A stretch of DNA of 64,000 bases from Pomphorhynchus laevis (GCA_012934845.2 WNNJ02001234.1:62001-126000), one strand, 5' to 3'; shown: positions 31,257 through 42,378, numbered from the stretch's first letter. Program-made: numbers and translations. The notes: a model not told the origin generated them from the sequence alone.

Positions 31257-34024
31257 CTATTGTACAACATCCCGTAGTGCCCAGTAATATGTATTATATG
31301 TAAAAACAAAATACATTACATCTAAATATTATAATTATAATAAAGCATTTTAATATATTTTCATAAATACTTATTATGGATAAGATTAAATGCTTATTAA
31401 ATAAAACATATTTAATATGTTTTATTAATATTTTTTTCATAAATGCTATACATTATATATAGAGGTAAAAACCTTTATTGAAAATGTGATTCTGTAAGTA
31501 CAATTGACATTTATAGAGGAAGAGTAGTATCTATTTATTAATATTTTGCACTGAATTATAAATTTACTTTTTTAAATAGTTGATATTGATCCATTATTGA
31601 TATAATTACTAGAGCTGGATCAAAGGAATAAATTTGATCCAGCTCCAATAATTATATATAAATTTACTTTGTCAATTTATTAATTAATAAATTATTTATT
31701 TTTTAATCAGTTTACCATTAAAATGTCGCAGTTATTTGGCTTTTAACGATTAAAAGTGCATAGAAACATTAAACTAAATCTAATTTGTAATAGTTCACAT
31801 TTAAGATATTTATGAATATTATATAATTTATTATGGCCTCAAATAAATTTACTCTAGCATTGAAGGTCACTTAAAAAAGGTTAAACACACTCACGGAAAT
31901 TGAGGCAAATAAAGTCAATGATGTAGTTAAGATGTAAGCAATGGACGCAATTGAGTTGTTACCGTGAAAGCATTGCTTTACAAAATTCGTAAATCCGAGA
32001 AATATTCCTAAACTAAATTAGAAACGTATAAATAATTAAACAATTTAAAATTTTTTATCAAACGATAATTTGTATTTTTTATGAAATTTAATTATAATTT
32101 TATAAAAAAATGATATAATTTTATGTAAAATGTTAAAAAATACATTCGATTTTGTTTTTTGCAACCAGGAGTAAATAAAATTTAATTTTAAGTTAATTTC
32201 ATATTACGATAATTGTCGATAAAAAATTCGTTTAAAAAACGAAATTTAATATCGATATCTTATTTGTCCAAAAGATTACATCTTTTTATATTTGATTCTT
32301 ATATCAATCCTTATGAAATAATATAAATAAATTGTAATTATAAACTGATGTACAAGGAATAAGTGTTGACAAAAAAAATCAAAATTAAATAGCAAAATAT
32401 AAAAATTGAATTTGAATTCTTCCAGGTGAAAACAGTACCTGGTAAACGATATGCCTCATTGCTATAACAAAGATACGTGTTCAAATTATACAACCTTCAA
32501 ATATTTAAAGCAGATTTTAAATTAGGTATTATACTAACTACAAATAAGTTCAATTGAAATAGTTCACCTTGAGTTTCGCTGAATGTAAATGATTTTACAA
32601 AATATCATTACGACAGATAAGCGAATGCTACTCGCTGATATTTGATACACATTTGATGATAAAGTTTGATATATAGTCACGTTATGATTAAAATTTAAAG
32701 ATTAATGTTTACTAATTAAATAATTACTAAAATAAAAGAGTTATCTGACTCTATTTAACTTGCACTGTAAAAAATCAATATCTTAATTTTAAGATTTGCA
32801 TTCAAAATTTTCGATCAAAAATATATTTTTAATTGCCAAATTATTTAAAAATTTTAATTTAAAAAATTGCTTATAAAGTATGACTAAAATACATTTAAAT
32901 AACAAGACTATATACATTTTATTACAAATGCTTCGATTCAAAGTTCAAATTTCATTCACAATGCAAATCAACGAAATAATATTTTCGGAACGAAAAACAA
33001 TGCGCTTATATTGTTTCAATGCAATGTGTGGAAAGGGTAGCATGCCGATGATGTATTAATTATAAATATCGATCATTTGTATTAATCGATATTATTGAAT
33101 ATTTAATATCCATTAATTTAAATAGAGTCAAATTCGCAACGCATCATCAAACATTATGTGTTATGTATGTGATAAAATTAAGTAAAATTTATCAAAAGTT
33201 TATACAATGAAATACCTTGCCAAAAAACTGATATTTGCCAAAGTGAATAGTGTAACGAATTTCGTAGCCTTTAATGCAATCACAGGGAAATATAAGAATG
33301 CCTAAAGTATAAATAATAAAACGTTATTGGACAGTATAAAGTAATTATAAACAGATGTACAATGAATAAGAGTTGACAGAAAATTCAAAACTAAGTAATA
33401 TAAAAATTGAATTTAAATTCTTCAAGGTGAAAAAACAGTGAATGCTATGCATCATAGCTATAGCAAAGACTATCTTTATTTCAAAACGTTTAAATAAAAT
33501 TCGGATTATATAGACAGGCAACTGTCTATATAATAATACATTTAGAATTTAATAGAATATATATTATATATGTCTAATATAATACATATATAATTTTAGA
33601 TATCATTGCTAATAAAGCAATGTCATAGATCAGAACAGTCTTATAAAATATCGCTTTATATAAGCCTAAGTTACGCTATTATCAAAAACGGTAATAAGGC
33701 TAGTAATATAATTTTACGAATATTTGAAATACATTTACAAACCAGTAAATACAACAATATTGACGCAGCCATGCACAATAGACTTGAGATTATGCGCTCA
33801 GTTCGAGTATATAAAAAGAAAAAAGCAAATCACCAAACAATTGTAGACTTTTACGTTTTTACTAGATTGCAAAATCCACTTGCATTTTCAGCTTGCTGAT
33901 TAGGCAAGCTGGGCATGGCATTCGCAACTGCATTCCTTGTCCTCTCAAAAAGAGAAGGTGTTGGACTGACAATGGCACGTTCGTTGTATTCTTTCAGAAA
34001 TTGGTACTTATCGTTATCTAGCAT
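31257..34024 (-). CDS. SFT2-family vesicle transport membrane protein, 4-5 exons
   Basis: SFT2 proteins are small four-helix Golgi membrane proteins used in endosome-to-Golgi traffic. Minus-strand exons: 34024-33863 (MLDNDKYQFLKEYNERAIVS...), 33796-33743 (RIISSLLCMAASILLYLL, helix 1), 33301-33216 (AFLYFPVIALKATKFVTLFT LANISFLA in continuous reading, helix 2), 32012-31895 (LGIFLGFTNFVKQCFHGNNS, then a third helix). The core LANISFLASLGIFLGFTNFVK matches FGNIASIGSTIFLMGPVKQLK of human SFT2D2. A GTGAGT donor follows 31895. A likely last exon is 31321-31257 (FTYNTYYWALRDVVQ, compare the SFIPFARDAV end). A short exon for part of helix 4 was not located. Without splicing at 31895 the frame would stop at 31871. 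Introns 1 and 2 are 66 and 441 nt. Confidence 0.82.
31560..31660. mobile_element. Penelope-like terminal fragment with inverted repeat
   Basis: AAATAGTTGATATTGATCCA resembles bases 17112-17131 beside the Penelope fragment, and AATTACTAGAGCTGGATCAAA pairs with TTTGATCCAGCTCCAATAATT about 8 bases later. Probable remnant of two inverted termini in an SFT2 intron. Confidence 0.45.
32326..33530. repeat. Pair of related ~190-bp repeats
   Basis: Bases 32326-32520 and 33339-33520 share AATTATAAAC-GATGTACAA, AAAAATTGAATTTRAATTCTTC and CATAGCTATARCAAAGA-type segments. They lie in introns 3 and 2 of the SFT2 gene. Diverged by indels. Family unknown. Confidence 0.55.
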
Positions 34025-35585
34025 TCCAAGTAACAGCTTTTAGTCTGAAAAACATTAACTTTGAAACAGCAAATTTGATCAACATTTGAAATATGAAGAA
34101 TCTGATACTAACATATGTTGTTGATGAAAACAATAACATTTAAGTATTCCCCTAATTAACAGGTATGTAACGTTAATATATATTGTTATGTAACATTAAT
34201 ATTTGATAATTAATATATTTAATTATCACACTATATTTATAAATATATCGCACTATATTTATTTAATATTATTAAATATAGAATAATAACAGAACTAAAT
34301 AAGTAAAATAATATTAAATATTTAATTTAAATAATATTATTTAAATTATGGGGCACTAAACATTTGCAATTATGTCAAAGACTAAAAAATGAAAAATTGT
34401 ACGATTAAGAAAATTCAAATACTAAATATGTTAGCCATCAAAAACGATGTCATCTAGCTACATATTAAAAAAATAATAACGAATACCATATTGAAAGAAG
34501 AATGACATCATATTATTACAAGTAATCGTTAAGGTATTTGACTTTCGTTTTGTTTTTATTTGAATAACTGTTTACTAAAAAATGTGCAAATTTTAATTCT
34601 GATACTGATTTTAAATATCAAAATATATTTCTCACAAGATTTAAACAAGGATTCTGAAATTCATAACTGAGGTGACATTTACAATTATAAAATAATATAT
34701 TTACAATAATAGTCATGCAATTCTAGCAGTGATCTCAACGAAGAATCGTCAGTCAATAATGAAAGTACACAAAAATAATAACGACGATCAGAACGTTAAA
34801 GACGAAGGTCAAAATACCTACGTGATTTTTATTGGCGTGGAAGAATGTAATAAAACATGTTTATAAATTTCTTGTTATTTGTATTTTAGCTCGTGTTTGC
34901 TAGATTGAGTTATTAAAAGCCACATCAGCCTAATCTCGACATTGATATCATCGAATCTATAGCTATTAACAGAAAATACTTGATTAAGTGGCTTTCGAGA
35001 AAATAAAAAATTGTCAGCTTAAATTGTATTATAAAATTATGTCTCACCATCTGCATGGATTTTGGCAATCGAATGAGAATATATAAAAAAATTACAATAT
35101 TTACTTTCAATATTAAAATATTAAAACATATTATACTCTACATTATACTCGACAATATTTTTCCATGTCAACAATTTACGCCACGTCGTTCGTCTAGAAC
35201 GACGTGGCGTAAATAGTTGTCTAAAATGACGTGCTTTCGTTCTAGACCAATGACGTTAGTCTAGAACGTACCTTCGTTTCCTGAAGCGTTCTCTCACTTC
35301 TATCCATATTGATATAAACAGCAACTATTGAGCTCTTCGTAAATCTCACCATTAACTCTAGCGTAGTAATTCTTTGCTCTTTTGGAAAAACAAGCTTCTA
35401 TTTTCTTCTAATTCAAGATCAAAAGGAATACGTTCAACACTACATTATCACGTTCTACCTCTGCTAGAACAGAGGTAGAACTGTTTATCTTCAATTGATA
35501 CACGAATCAACTATCCTAAGCATTCATTTTCTATTATCTCGTAAGTTTTGATCTTTATAAGGCAAAATATCTTCTGCTGATCCTG
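34025..35585. other. Intergenic region left of the LINE relic
   Basis: AT-rich. Holds a 16-bp palindrome TTTACGCCACGTCGTT (35175-35190 with 35198-35213) and a 12-bp one GTTCTACCTCTG near 35454-35483. A short frame at about 34759-34869 (NVKDEGQNTYVIFIGVEECN) looks mildly coding but has no clear partner. Confidence 0.45.
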
Positions 35586-35589
35586 TTCC

Positions 35590-36790
35590 TACTTATATAA
35601 TAAAATCTTTAGTCATTCAACTTGCTCCTTTTCTAACTTCAATGCTTAACTCATACATTCGTAGTGGATATTTCCCTACAGCTTGGAAATCTGTCATAGT
35701 TGGACTAATAATCAAGAAACCATCACTTGATCCATTGTTGACTTCCTCATATCACATTATCTCCAACTTTCCAATTGTCTCTAAACTTCTTAAACGTCTT
35801 GTGTTGAACAAGACTAACATTTAATTATCTTCGTCCATTTTTATAATCCTTTTCATTCTGGTTTCCGATATCACAACTGTTATGAGTTGGCCTGGCACAA
35901 AGTTTTCTTAGACCTACTTCTTACTTGTAATAAGAAACTACAGTAGCATAATTTCCTTCTACCATTCTTCTTCGTTTAACACGGCCATTACATCCTCCTT
36001 CACTACCTTTGACACAACTATGGACTTTCTTATGCTAATACATCCTAGTTCTATTATAATCTCTCTTCGACCATTCTTCTGCGTTTAACACGGCCATTAC
36101 ATCTTCCTTCACTGCCTTTGACACAACTATGGACTTTCTAATGCTAATAAATCCTAGTTCTATTATAATCTCTCTAAACGATCTTTCCGTGTCTATGTCA
36201 ATGCGTATTTATTATCATCATCCTCTCTCATGTAGCATTCCTCAAGTTTATGTTCTCAGACCGACTGTTTTGCTTTTCTCCTTGACAATTTCTCCATAAT
36301 TACATGTGACCATATCATATGCATCATGTAATATGCTGATGATATTCGACTTTAATCTCATTTTCCTGGTCATACTGTCGATAATAATATCTGCCTCTTC
36401 TACGAATTGTCTTCCCTTCATCTTCAAGCATATTTCCTGGCTTCGCTTGTATCTTAACCAATCCAAGTCTAACATATTGAGTTATTCCATATTTCCTATA
36501 TGTATCTCCACCCTGGGTATTTCTTAATTCAACCGTTCTTTCTATTGTTGATCATCTCACTTTCTCAGAAATTCACTTTGATATATAACTAATTCTATCG
36601 AAATATTCGTTCGCGACAAAACTCGCTCTTACAGTGTCCTACTTCGCGATCTTAGCCATATCAAGAGCATGTTTAATTTTAACGCCTGTCACTCCTAATA
36701 TCCAGTATATCGTTTCATAAGATCGACTATTTCCTCAATCATTTTGCTTTCTCGTCTAAATTATTTTATCTTTCTCTCCAGCGCTTTGTG
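35590..36790 (+). mobile_element. Decayed CR1/L2-type LINE (reverse transcriptase remnant)
   Basis: In order on the plus strand: SYIRSGYFPTAWKSVIVGLI and FPIVSKLLKRLVL (finger region), SSAFNT (motif A), HPLSCSIPQVYVLRPTVLLF (the PLSCGVPQGSVLGPLLF motif), a degraded YADD area, LRLYLNQSKSN and IILLSRLNYFIF near 36750. Several stops and frame changes separate the parts. The element contains a tandem duplication at 35962-36179 that doubles the motif A area. Long dead. Confidence 0.75.
35962..36179. repeat. 109-bp tandem duplication inside the LINE relic
   Basis: Unit CCATTCTTCTTCGTTTAACA... at 35962-36070 repeated at 36071-36179 with a handful of substitutions. Confidence 0.85.
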
Positions 36791-36888
36791 AATTGCACCA
36801 TGCGCATTCTTTTTTGACTCCTCTGTTCTAGTCACATCTCCTCCTGCCTCTCTGAACAAAACTGGCTAACTATGGAAAACTGCATTAG

Positions 36889-37106
36889 ATTCCGTATTAT
36901 TTATCACATTCCGACTCCTTCCCTCAAACTCGCCTGATCTGCATTTTCCTACCCTTACTGAATCCCGCATAAGTGGATGTATATCCACAATAGCCACATT
37001 CCGTATTATTTATCACATTCCGACTCCTTCCCTCAAACCCGCCTGATCTGCATTTTCCTACCCTTACTGAATCCCGCATAAGTGGATGTATATCCACAAT
37101 AACCAC
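36889..37106. repeat. 109-bp tandem duplication
   Basis: Unit ATTCCGTATTATTTATCACA... at 36889-36997 repeated at 36998-37106 with two substitutions (CTCGCC/CCCGCC and TAGCCAC/TAACCAC). Sequence unrelated to the 109-bp unit at 35962. Confidence 0.88.
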
Positions 37107-37317
37107 ATTAATAAACCTGTATTTTATTGCTTAACTAAAGCTACATATTTTGCGATAAAATGAGATGGATCTTCGTTGTGTACTCTATGTAATGTCAAAG
37201 TTAAAATGAACAAGTGAGCTAAATTGGAATGCTACATCCTCTGCTCAATGATAATGCGAAAATAAAATTTGTTATAAAAATTTATAATATACAACTACAT
37301 AAACGCACTGATTAAAC

Positions 37318-37640
37318 AAAATGAACGAACGAAATGAACAAATAGATTGACCGAGCCGAATTAACGAATAAACTGAACAAACGGGATGAACCAAAAGATT
37401 GAACGAACTAACTAAAAAAGAGACTAAGCGCACTAAACAAACGGGATAAATGAACGAGGTAAACAAACAGCTTGAACGAAATTGACAAACTGGAATAAAG
37501 AAGCGAACGGAACAATAAGGGTAAACAAAATTACCTGAATGAACTAATGAACGAACTGAACGAAGTAGGGAACAAACGAACGGAGTTAAAAGGGGGATTG
37601 CATAAAGACTAAATGAGCGAACTAAACTGGCGGACGGAGC
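37318..37640. repeat. Degenerate GAAC-rich short tandem tract
   Basis: A run of GAACGAAC, TGAACAAAC and similar words with 4-base periodicity over about 320 bp. It produces a long but meaningless minus-strand open frame. No feature is seen between 37107 and 37318. Confidence 0.7.
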
Positions 37641-37845
37641 CAATGGAATAAAAAAAATGTTGTTGGTTGATCATGCAGCTATAACGGTTAGTTTTCTGCG
37701 CATATAACAGCAAAAAATACTATTTTTATATTAAAAATTTATAATACATAATTTTTATGAAACAATTAATTGATATACAAAGTATTTGAGTTGATCAGTA
37801 ATAATTAATAAATATTGTTGACTATATTAATTAGTATATTCGATG

Positions 37846-37928
37846 TCGCTAAGAGGAACTGCTATGCTATGAGATTTCGCTTTCTTCTTCGACCTATCAT
37901 AGCAGTGGGGACAGAAACATGTCAGCGA
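37846..37928 (+). ncRNA. Candidate structured RNA element, copy b
   Basis: Outer stem TCGCT (37846-37850) with AGCGA (37924-37928), inner 9-bp stem ACTGCTATG (37858-37866) with CATAGCAGT (37898-37906), loop ending TTCGACCTAT, and AGAAACATG before the closing stem. Compared with copy a at 3590 the outer stem changed on both strands (GTCAT/ATGAC to TCGCT/AGCGA), which suggests selection on pairing. It sits 19 bp before the 13-bp array that leads into a LINE, so it may belong to the LINE 5' end. Confidence 0.45.
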
Positions 37929-37947
37929 TGAATTAATTTTGATGTAA

Positions 37948-38069
37948 GTTCCAGATTTCAGTTCCAGATTTCAGTTCCAGATTTCAGTTCCAGATTTCAG
38001 TTCCAGATTTCAGTTCCAGATTTCAGTTCCAGATTTCAGTTCCAGATTTCAGTTCCAGATTTCAGTTCC
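37948..38069 (+). repeat. 13-bp tandem array at a LINE 5' end
   Basis: Nine exact copies of GTTCCAGATTTCA (37948-38064) plus a partial copy, followed by the hairpin TTCCGCTCGCTTCGCTCGCG(GAA). Probably part of the 5' UTR/promoter of the CR1-like LINE whose ORF1 starts at 38274. Confidence 0.9.
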
Positions 38070-38273
38070 GCTCGCTTCGCTCGCGGAAAATCTTGTCCAC
38101 CAAGATTGTAAAACAATCAAACTACAATCTTCGACGACAACCAACGACAACCTTCGACGACAACTAACGACAACCATCGACAACCATCCGCTTGACAATT
38201 ATCGACAACCATCGACGACATCCGAAGTTAAACCATCACTGAAGTTAAACTGACAATATCAAATTGGATATAT

Positions 38274-39491
38274 ATGGTGGGGAAAAAGTGTAAGAAGCAA
38301 GTTAAAAGCCAATGTTTCGCAAGTCCTGTTAAGGACCAATATGTAGAGATAGAGGTGGCATGTTGCTCTGTGAATTGTAACATATGGTCTAAAATTAATG
38401 TTAAAGCGGATGATATTAAAGTAGTTCAATCCGGTAAATTTTGTTGTGGTGTGTGTGCGGCTCGTAATTGTGAATGGAACACTATTCTTGAGGAAAAATT
38501 ACAAAATAATATTAAAATGGTGTCAGAGCTTAAGGAGATCGTAACTATGCTACAGAATAGTATTCTCTCTAGTGCATCTGAGGTAAATTTACAACGAAAA
38601 ATACAGCATAAGTTACCTGAGGTGGTGGGTGAGGTGAATTCTATAACTTCGAATAAATCCTTCAATAATGCAGATATCGATCCAAATGCACATCGATACC
38701 CACATGCAGTTAGCAAGACTACATCGTCAGTTACGGGTTTCACTCCTGTTCGTATCTGGAAGAGAGGTCACTCAAAATCGTATACTGTTCGTCAAACAGA
38801 AAATGAACGAACGCTGACTGTCAACACTCACACAGGCAATGATGTTATACAGAACTCAGCTACTAGTAATGACAGTGTGGTTCTACATAAAGAGTGCGTA
38901 AACGAGCACATTAAGGAAGCTCATTTCATATCATCTCAATCAATGAATGCCTCTAGAGCGAGTTCTCCGGTGCAGCAAATGTCTACTTTCTCACAACTGC
39001 GTAAACAGCATGATCCTTTGCGTTCTATTATTTTCGCCAATGTGTCGGAATCAAGCTCTGTCAATATCCAAAACCGACTAAATGAAGATTTGTCTAGGGT
39101 ACGTAATATTCTCACGATCGTTTTGGCACAATCCCCAGAAGAGATAGTATCTAGTATTAAAATAGTTGCTTTATTCCGCATAGGGAGAAAAATTAACGAT
39201 CGTCCTAGACTGCTAAAAGCCATTCTGACAGATCCAAAAGCCGTTAAGACCATCTTTAGGAACTCTTATCGTCTCCAAGGTTCGTCTGCAAGATTGTTAA
39301 AAGATCTCGACGTGAATGAACGTAAGCTTCTACGTGAAGCTAAACAATGTTTGAAGTCTCGTATTGAAGCTGGTGAGTCAAACTTGACAATTCGAAATTT
39401 TCAGTTTGTGCGGAGGAAGACTCAAATACATTGGATGCCTCTACAGGTAGATCATTCAATCCTTCCTCCGCCGCTCATAAGTCATTGGTAA
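38274..39491 (+). CDS. CR1-like LINE ORF1 protein
   Basis: 405 residues, presumed RNA-binding chaperone of the retrotransposon particle. Residues about 29-66 hold a Cys module (ACCSVNCNIWSKI...FCCGVCAARNCEW), close in layout to the PHD-like module of the ORF1 at 62849-63910. Then a short coiled coil (EKLQNNIKMVSELKEIVTML), a low-complexity linker, and an RRM-like C-terminal domain (LRSIIFANVSESSS...SIKIVALFRIGRK...FRNSYRLQGS). It ends 61 bases inside the next reading frame. Confidence 0.82.
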   Translation: MVGKKCKKQVKSQCFASPVKDQYVEIEVACCSVNCNIWSKINVKADDIKVVQSGKFCCGVCAARNCEWNTILEEKLQNNIKMVSELKEIVTMLQNSILSSASEVNLQRKIQHKLPEVVGEVNSITSNKSFNNADIDPNAHRYPHAVSKTTSSVTGFTPVRIWKRGHSKSYTVRQTENERTLTVNTHTGNDVIQNSATSNDSVVLHKECVNEHIKEAHFISSQSMNASRASSPVQQMSTFSQLRKQHDPLRSIIFANVSESSSVNIQNRLNEDLSRVRNILTIVLAQSPEEIVSSIKIVALFRIGRKINDRPRLLKAILTDPKAVKTIFRNSYRLQGSSARLLKDLDVNERKLLREAKQCLKSRIEAGESNLTIRNFQFVRRKTQIHWMPLQVDHSILPPPLISHW

Positions 39492-42124
39492 TTTCAAATA
39501 TTTCATATGTGGATAATAAATGTTTAAGAAATATTGTCCATTACTCCTCCCCATTGTGGTCGGCTCTTGAGCGACGTAGCGAGGATTATCAGTCATACAT
39601 ACCGATATCGATGGCTCAGCAGACTCTACCCTTAAGCTTAGAATGTTTGTTATTATATACGAACGCCCGTAGTCTTCTTCCAAAAATTGACGAATTAAAA
39701 CTCCGCATTGAGAATTCGCATCCGCTATTAGTTGCTATTACTGAAACATGGCTTCATGATAGAATTACTGATGCTGAGATCTGGATTGAAAATTATACAT
39801 CTTATCGAGTTGACAGATCTATCTGCAAGGGTGGTGGAGTGATTATCTATGTGCATAATAGTTTAGTGTTTAAATTGCTAGATGTACGAGCGTCCGATGG
39901 AATCGAGTTATTGTGGGGTAGTGTGTCTCTTCCTACCCTTGGTTCAGTGACTTTAGGCTTAATCTATCGCAATCCCACTTCAGATGTCTGTTGCTTGATC
40001 GATTACATTCTAGAGTTTGGTTCCAAACCAAATCTTTTTATAGTTGGTGATTTCAACTTAGCGACAGTAGATTGGAACACCTACACATCTTCTGTGTGTA
40101 GTCCGTCCACATCATTATTTCTTGATATGATTAACTCGCTAAACCTTACCCAACATGTTTCAAAATTTACCCGATTTTCCCAAGAAAATCAATCGCTACT
40201 TGATATTTGTCTAACATCGAATAAATACATTATACACAAAGTTACGTACTCCGATCCTTTGGGTAGGTCAGATCACTGTGTTCTCAATTTCTACTCAGAT
40301 TTTACACGTCCTTCAGCTTGTAGATTACAACAGAATTCTTTAAATTATTTTAAAACTAACTTCGAACTTGTGCGTCAGAATCTATTAAGTATTTCATGGC
40401 TCAGTCCGTTTTATGTTGGGGTTGATAAGGCATGCTATCAGTTAGAAGCCACCCTTATGGAATTACTCATACGATTTTCGCCCCGTAAAACCGTTGCAAA
40501 TCGTATACACCATAAACCTTGGTTTGACAAAGAGTTAAGGAATGCTTTAAAATTAAAAAAAATGAAATTCCAGTTGTTTTCTAATAATAGTATTGATTAC
40601 TGTAGGTATAAAGAGGCCAGAAATCGGTTCACATTTCTTAAACGCTTCAAACAATGTCAATTTGAAGAGAAAATTGCTCAAATGTCAATTCATAATCCTA
40701 AATCCGTATTCAATTATGCTAATTTCAACAACAAAAATAAACACATTGGTTCACTTGTTGATACTGATGGTTGCACATTGATTAAATATGATGACATAGC
40801 GAATGCTTTCGCTCAACATTTTTGCATAGGAGTTCGTAAATCCTCCTCCGTCACCAATGCCTCGTACTGTCCATCGAATATAAACATTCTTCAGATGTTT
40901 TCTGTTAATGATGTAGTGCTAGAGCTCAAGCGGCTTAAATCGTCAGGTTCTATTTGTCCTGATCGTTTACCACCGGTATTTCTCAAGAATATCGCTGATG
41001 TTATCGGCATACCACTATATTGGATTTGTGTCGCCTCCTTGTACTTCGGTTGTGTCCCGATGAATTGGAAACTTTCGTTGATAAGGCCCATTTTGAAGAA
41101 AGGTGATCCATCTTCAGTTGAAAATTATCGCCCGATAAGTCTAACGTGTGTATTCTGTCGAGTTTTGGAAAGGATAATATACCGCATTCTAAGCGATTAT
41201 CTAGAATCCAACAAATTATTGTGTAACAATCAACATGGATTTCGAAGGGATCGCTCAACAATCACTAATCTCTTGATTGCCCAGAATAGCTGGGGTTCGT
41301 TAGTTGATAAGGGCTTTGATGTTGATATATTATTTTTTGATTTTTCAAAAGCGTTTGATATGGTTCCACATGACATCTTGATTCAGAAAATGCGTGCTCT
41401 AAACATTGATCCACTTATTATTCGCTGGATAAAAGAATTTTTATCTAACAGATTCTATCAGGTTGTTGTAAATGGTTCTCTTTCTGATCCTTATCCGGTC
41501 AATGTTGGAGTTCCGCAGGGTTCGGTCCTCGGCCCATTGTTATTCTGTATTTTCATTAATGACCTTCCTTCCATTTTGAACTCACACTCTCTTTTATATG
41601 CAGACGACCTAAAAATTTGGCAGGCTATCCGGTCAGATTCGGACACGGTGCTAGTTCAATCGGATATCGACAGCATTTCCAACTGGGCTTATATGAATGG
41701 TCTGTCACTGAATATATCAAAGTGTGCATGTATGCGTTTACAATCACGCAGTCATAGTGTGTATCCAACTTATCATCTTGAGGATCAGAACATTAAAGTA
41801 GTAACTCGTCTTAGCGACCTTGGAATAGTAGTTGCGAATGATTTTTCGACTAGTTGGAATACTGAGTTGGCTTGCTCGAAAGCAAATCGAATGGTTGGGA
41901 TGATTCGTAGAACTTTTAGTGTGTTGAGTCCAGTTTCATTTAGAGCACTCGCCAACGCATTTGTGATCAGTCATCTTACCTATGCATCACAATGTTCGTT
42001 CCCAAGAACAGTATACGAGAAAAGTAGAATTGAAAATGTGCTGCGCCGGGCAACAAAGCTCGTAAATTCAGTTAAAGCCTTACCTTATAATGAAAGGCTA
42101 AAAAACTTGGTATGGTTTCTATAA
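39431..42124 (+). CDS. CR1-like LINE ORF2: APE endonuclease and reverse transcriptase
   Basis: 897 codons in the open frame, with a first plausible Met at 39612 (MAQQTLPLSLECLL). The endonuclease carries TNARSLLPKIDELK, ITETWLHD, VGDFNLATVDW, LLDICLTSN and GRSDHCVLNF (canonical SDH). The reverse transcriptase carries YRPISLTCVFCRVLERII, QHGFRRDRSTITNLL, FFDFSKAFDMVPHD, GVPQGSVLGPLLFCIFINDL and LLYADDLKIW. The frame stops after ERLKNLVWFL, while the expected family C-terminus (RFRRDMCSTWEALH...RGHNFTL...GKWNRLSEEIV) follows in the next frame at 42112-42378, so one base was probably lost near 42110. Confidence 0.9.
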   Translation: MDASTGRSFNPSSAAHKSLVISNISYVDNKCLRNIVHYSSPLWSALERRSEDYQSYIPISMAQQTLPLSLECLLLYTNARSLLPKIDELKLRIENSHPLLVAITETWLHDRITDAEIWIENYTSYRVDRSICKGGGVIIYVHNSLVFKLLDVRASDGIELLWGSVSLPTLGSVTLGLIYRNPTSDVCCLIDYILEFGSKPNLFIVGDFNLATVDWNTYTSSVCSPSTSLFLDMINSLNLTQHVSKFTRFSQENQSLLDICLTSNKYIIHKVTYSDPLGRSDHCVLNFYSDFTRPSACRLQQNSLNYFKTNFELVRQNLLSISWLSPFYVGVDKACYQLEATLMELLIRFSPRKTVANRIHHKPWFDKELRNALKLKKMKFQLFSNNSIDYCRYKEARNRFTFLKRFKQCQFEEKIAQMSIHNPKSVFNYANFNNKNKHIGSLVDTDGCTLIKYDDIANAFAQHFCIGVRKSSSVTNASYCPSNINILQMFSVNDVVLELKRLKSSGSICPDRLPPVFLKNIADVIGIPLYWICVASLYFGCVPMNWKLSLIRPILKKGDPSSVENYRPISLTCVFCRVLERIIYRILSDYLESNKLLCNNQHGFRRDRSTITNLLIAQNSWGSLVDKGFDVDILFFDFSKAFDMVPHDILIQKMRALNIDPLIIRWIKEFLSNRFYQVVVNGSLSDPYPVNVGVPQGSVLGPLLFCIFINDLPSILNSHSLLYADDLKIWQAIRSDSDTVLVQSDIDSISNWAYMNGLSLNISKCACMRLQSRSHSVYPTYHLEDQNIKVVTRLSDLGIVVANDFSTSWNTELACSKANRMVGMIRRTFSVLSPVSFRALANAFVISHLTYASQCSFPRTVYEKSRIENVLRRATKLVNSVKALPYNERLKNLVWFL

Positions 42125-42378
42125 GCGACCTTCGGTTTCGGCGAGATATGTGTTCAACATGGGAAGCTTTACACAAGGGAAATCACGTCTTAAGAGAATT
42201 GATGACTGTTCGGAAAAGTCGGGCTTTGCGTGGACACAATTTTACTTTAGCCCATCGCCGAGTTATACGCTCTAAAACTGTACAATTTGGACACCGAATC
42301 GTAGGTAAGTGGAACCGATTAAGTGAAGAAATTGTCAACTCAAGATCGGTTTCAGCATTCAAACATAAACTTTTGTGA
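42112..42378 (+). CDS. C-terminal part of the CR1-like ORF2, frame-shifted
   Basis: Reads ISDLRFRRDMCSTWEALHKG, LRGHNFTLAHRRVIRSKTVQ and FGHRIVGKWNRLSEEIVNSR, the usual end of CR1/Rex-type ORF2 proteins (RGHx...NRVVxxWNxLPxxVV). It continues the upstream ORF2 directly apart from the frame change. Confidence 0.85.
   Translation: MVSISDLRFRRDMCSTWEALHKGNHVLRELMTVRKSRALRGHNFTLAHRRVIRSKTVQFGHRIVGKWNRLSEEIVNSRSVSAFKHKLL

Noticed and set aside
34759-34869. Short frame NVKDEGQNTYVIFIGVEECN as a gene
   Set aside because: 36 codons with no partner exon, homology or upstream signal. May be an exon of an unseen gene, but the evidence is too thin.
37272-37643. Minus-strand open frame of 123 codons
   Set aside because: It is produced by a degenerate GAAC/TGAA short tandem tract. 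Composition is repetitive and no domain is visible.
37846-37928. Structured element as a twister, HDV-like or hammerhead ribozyme
   Set aside because: Conserved bases of these classes could not be matched in either strand. Kept as an unknown structured candidate.
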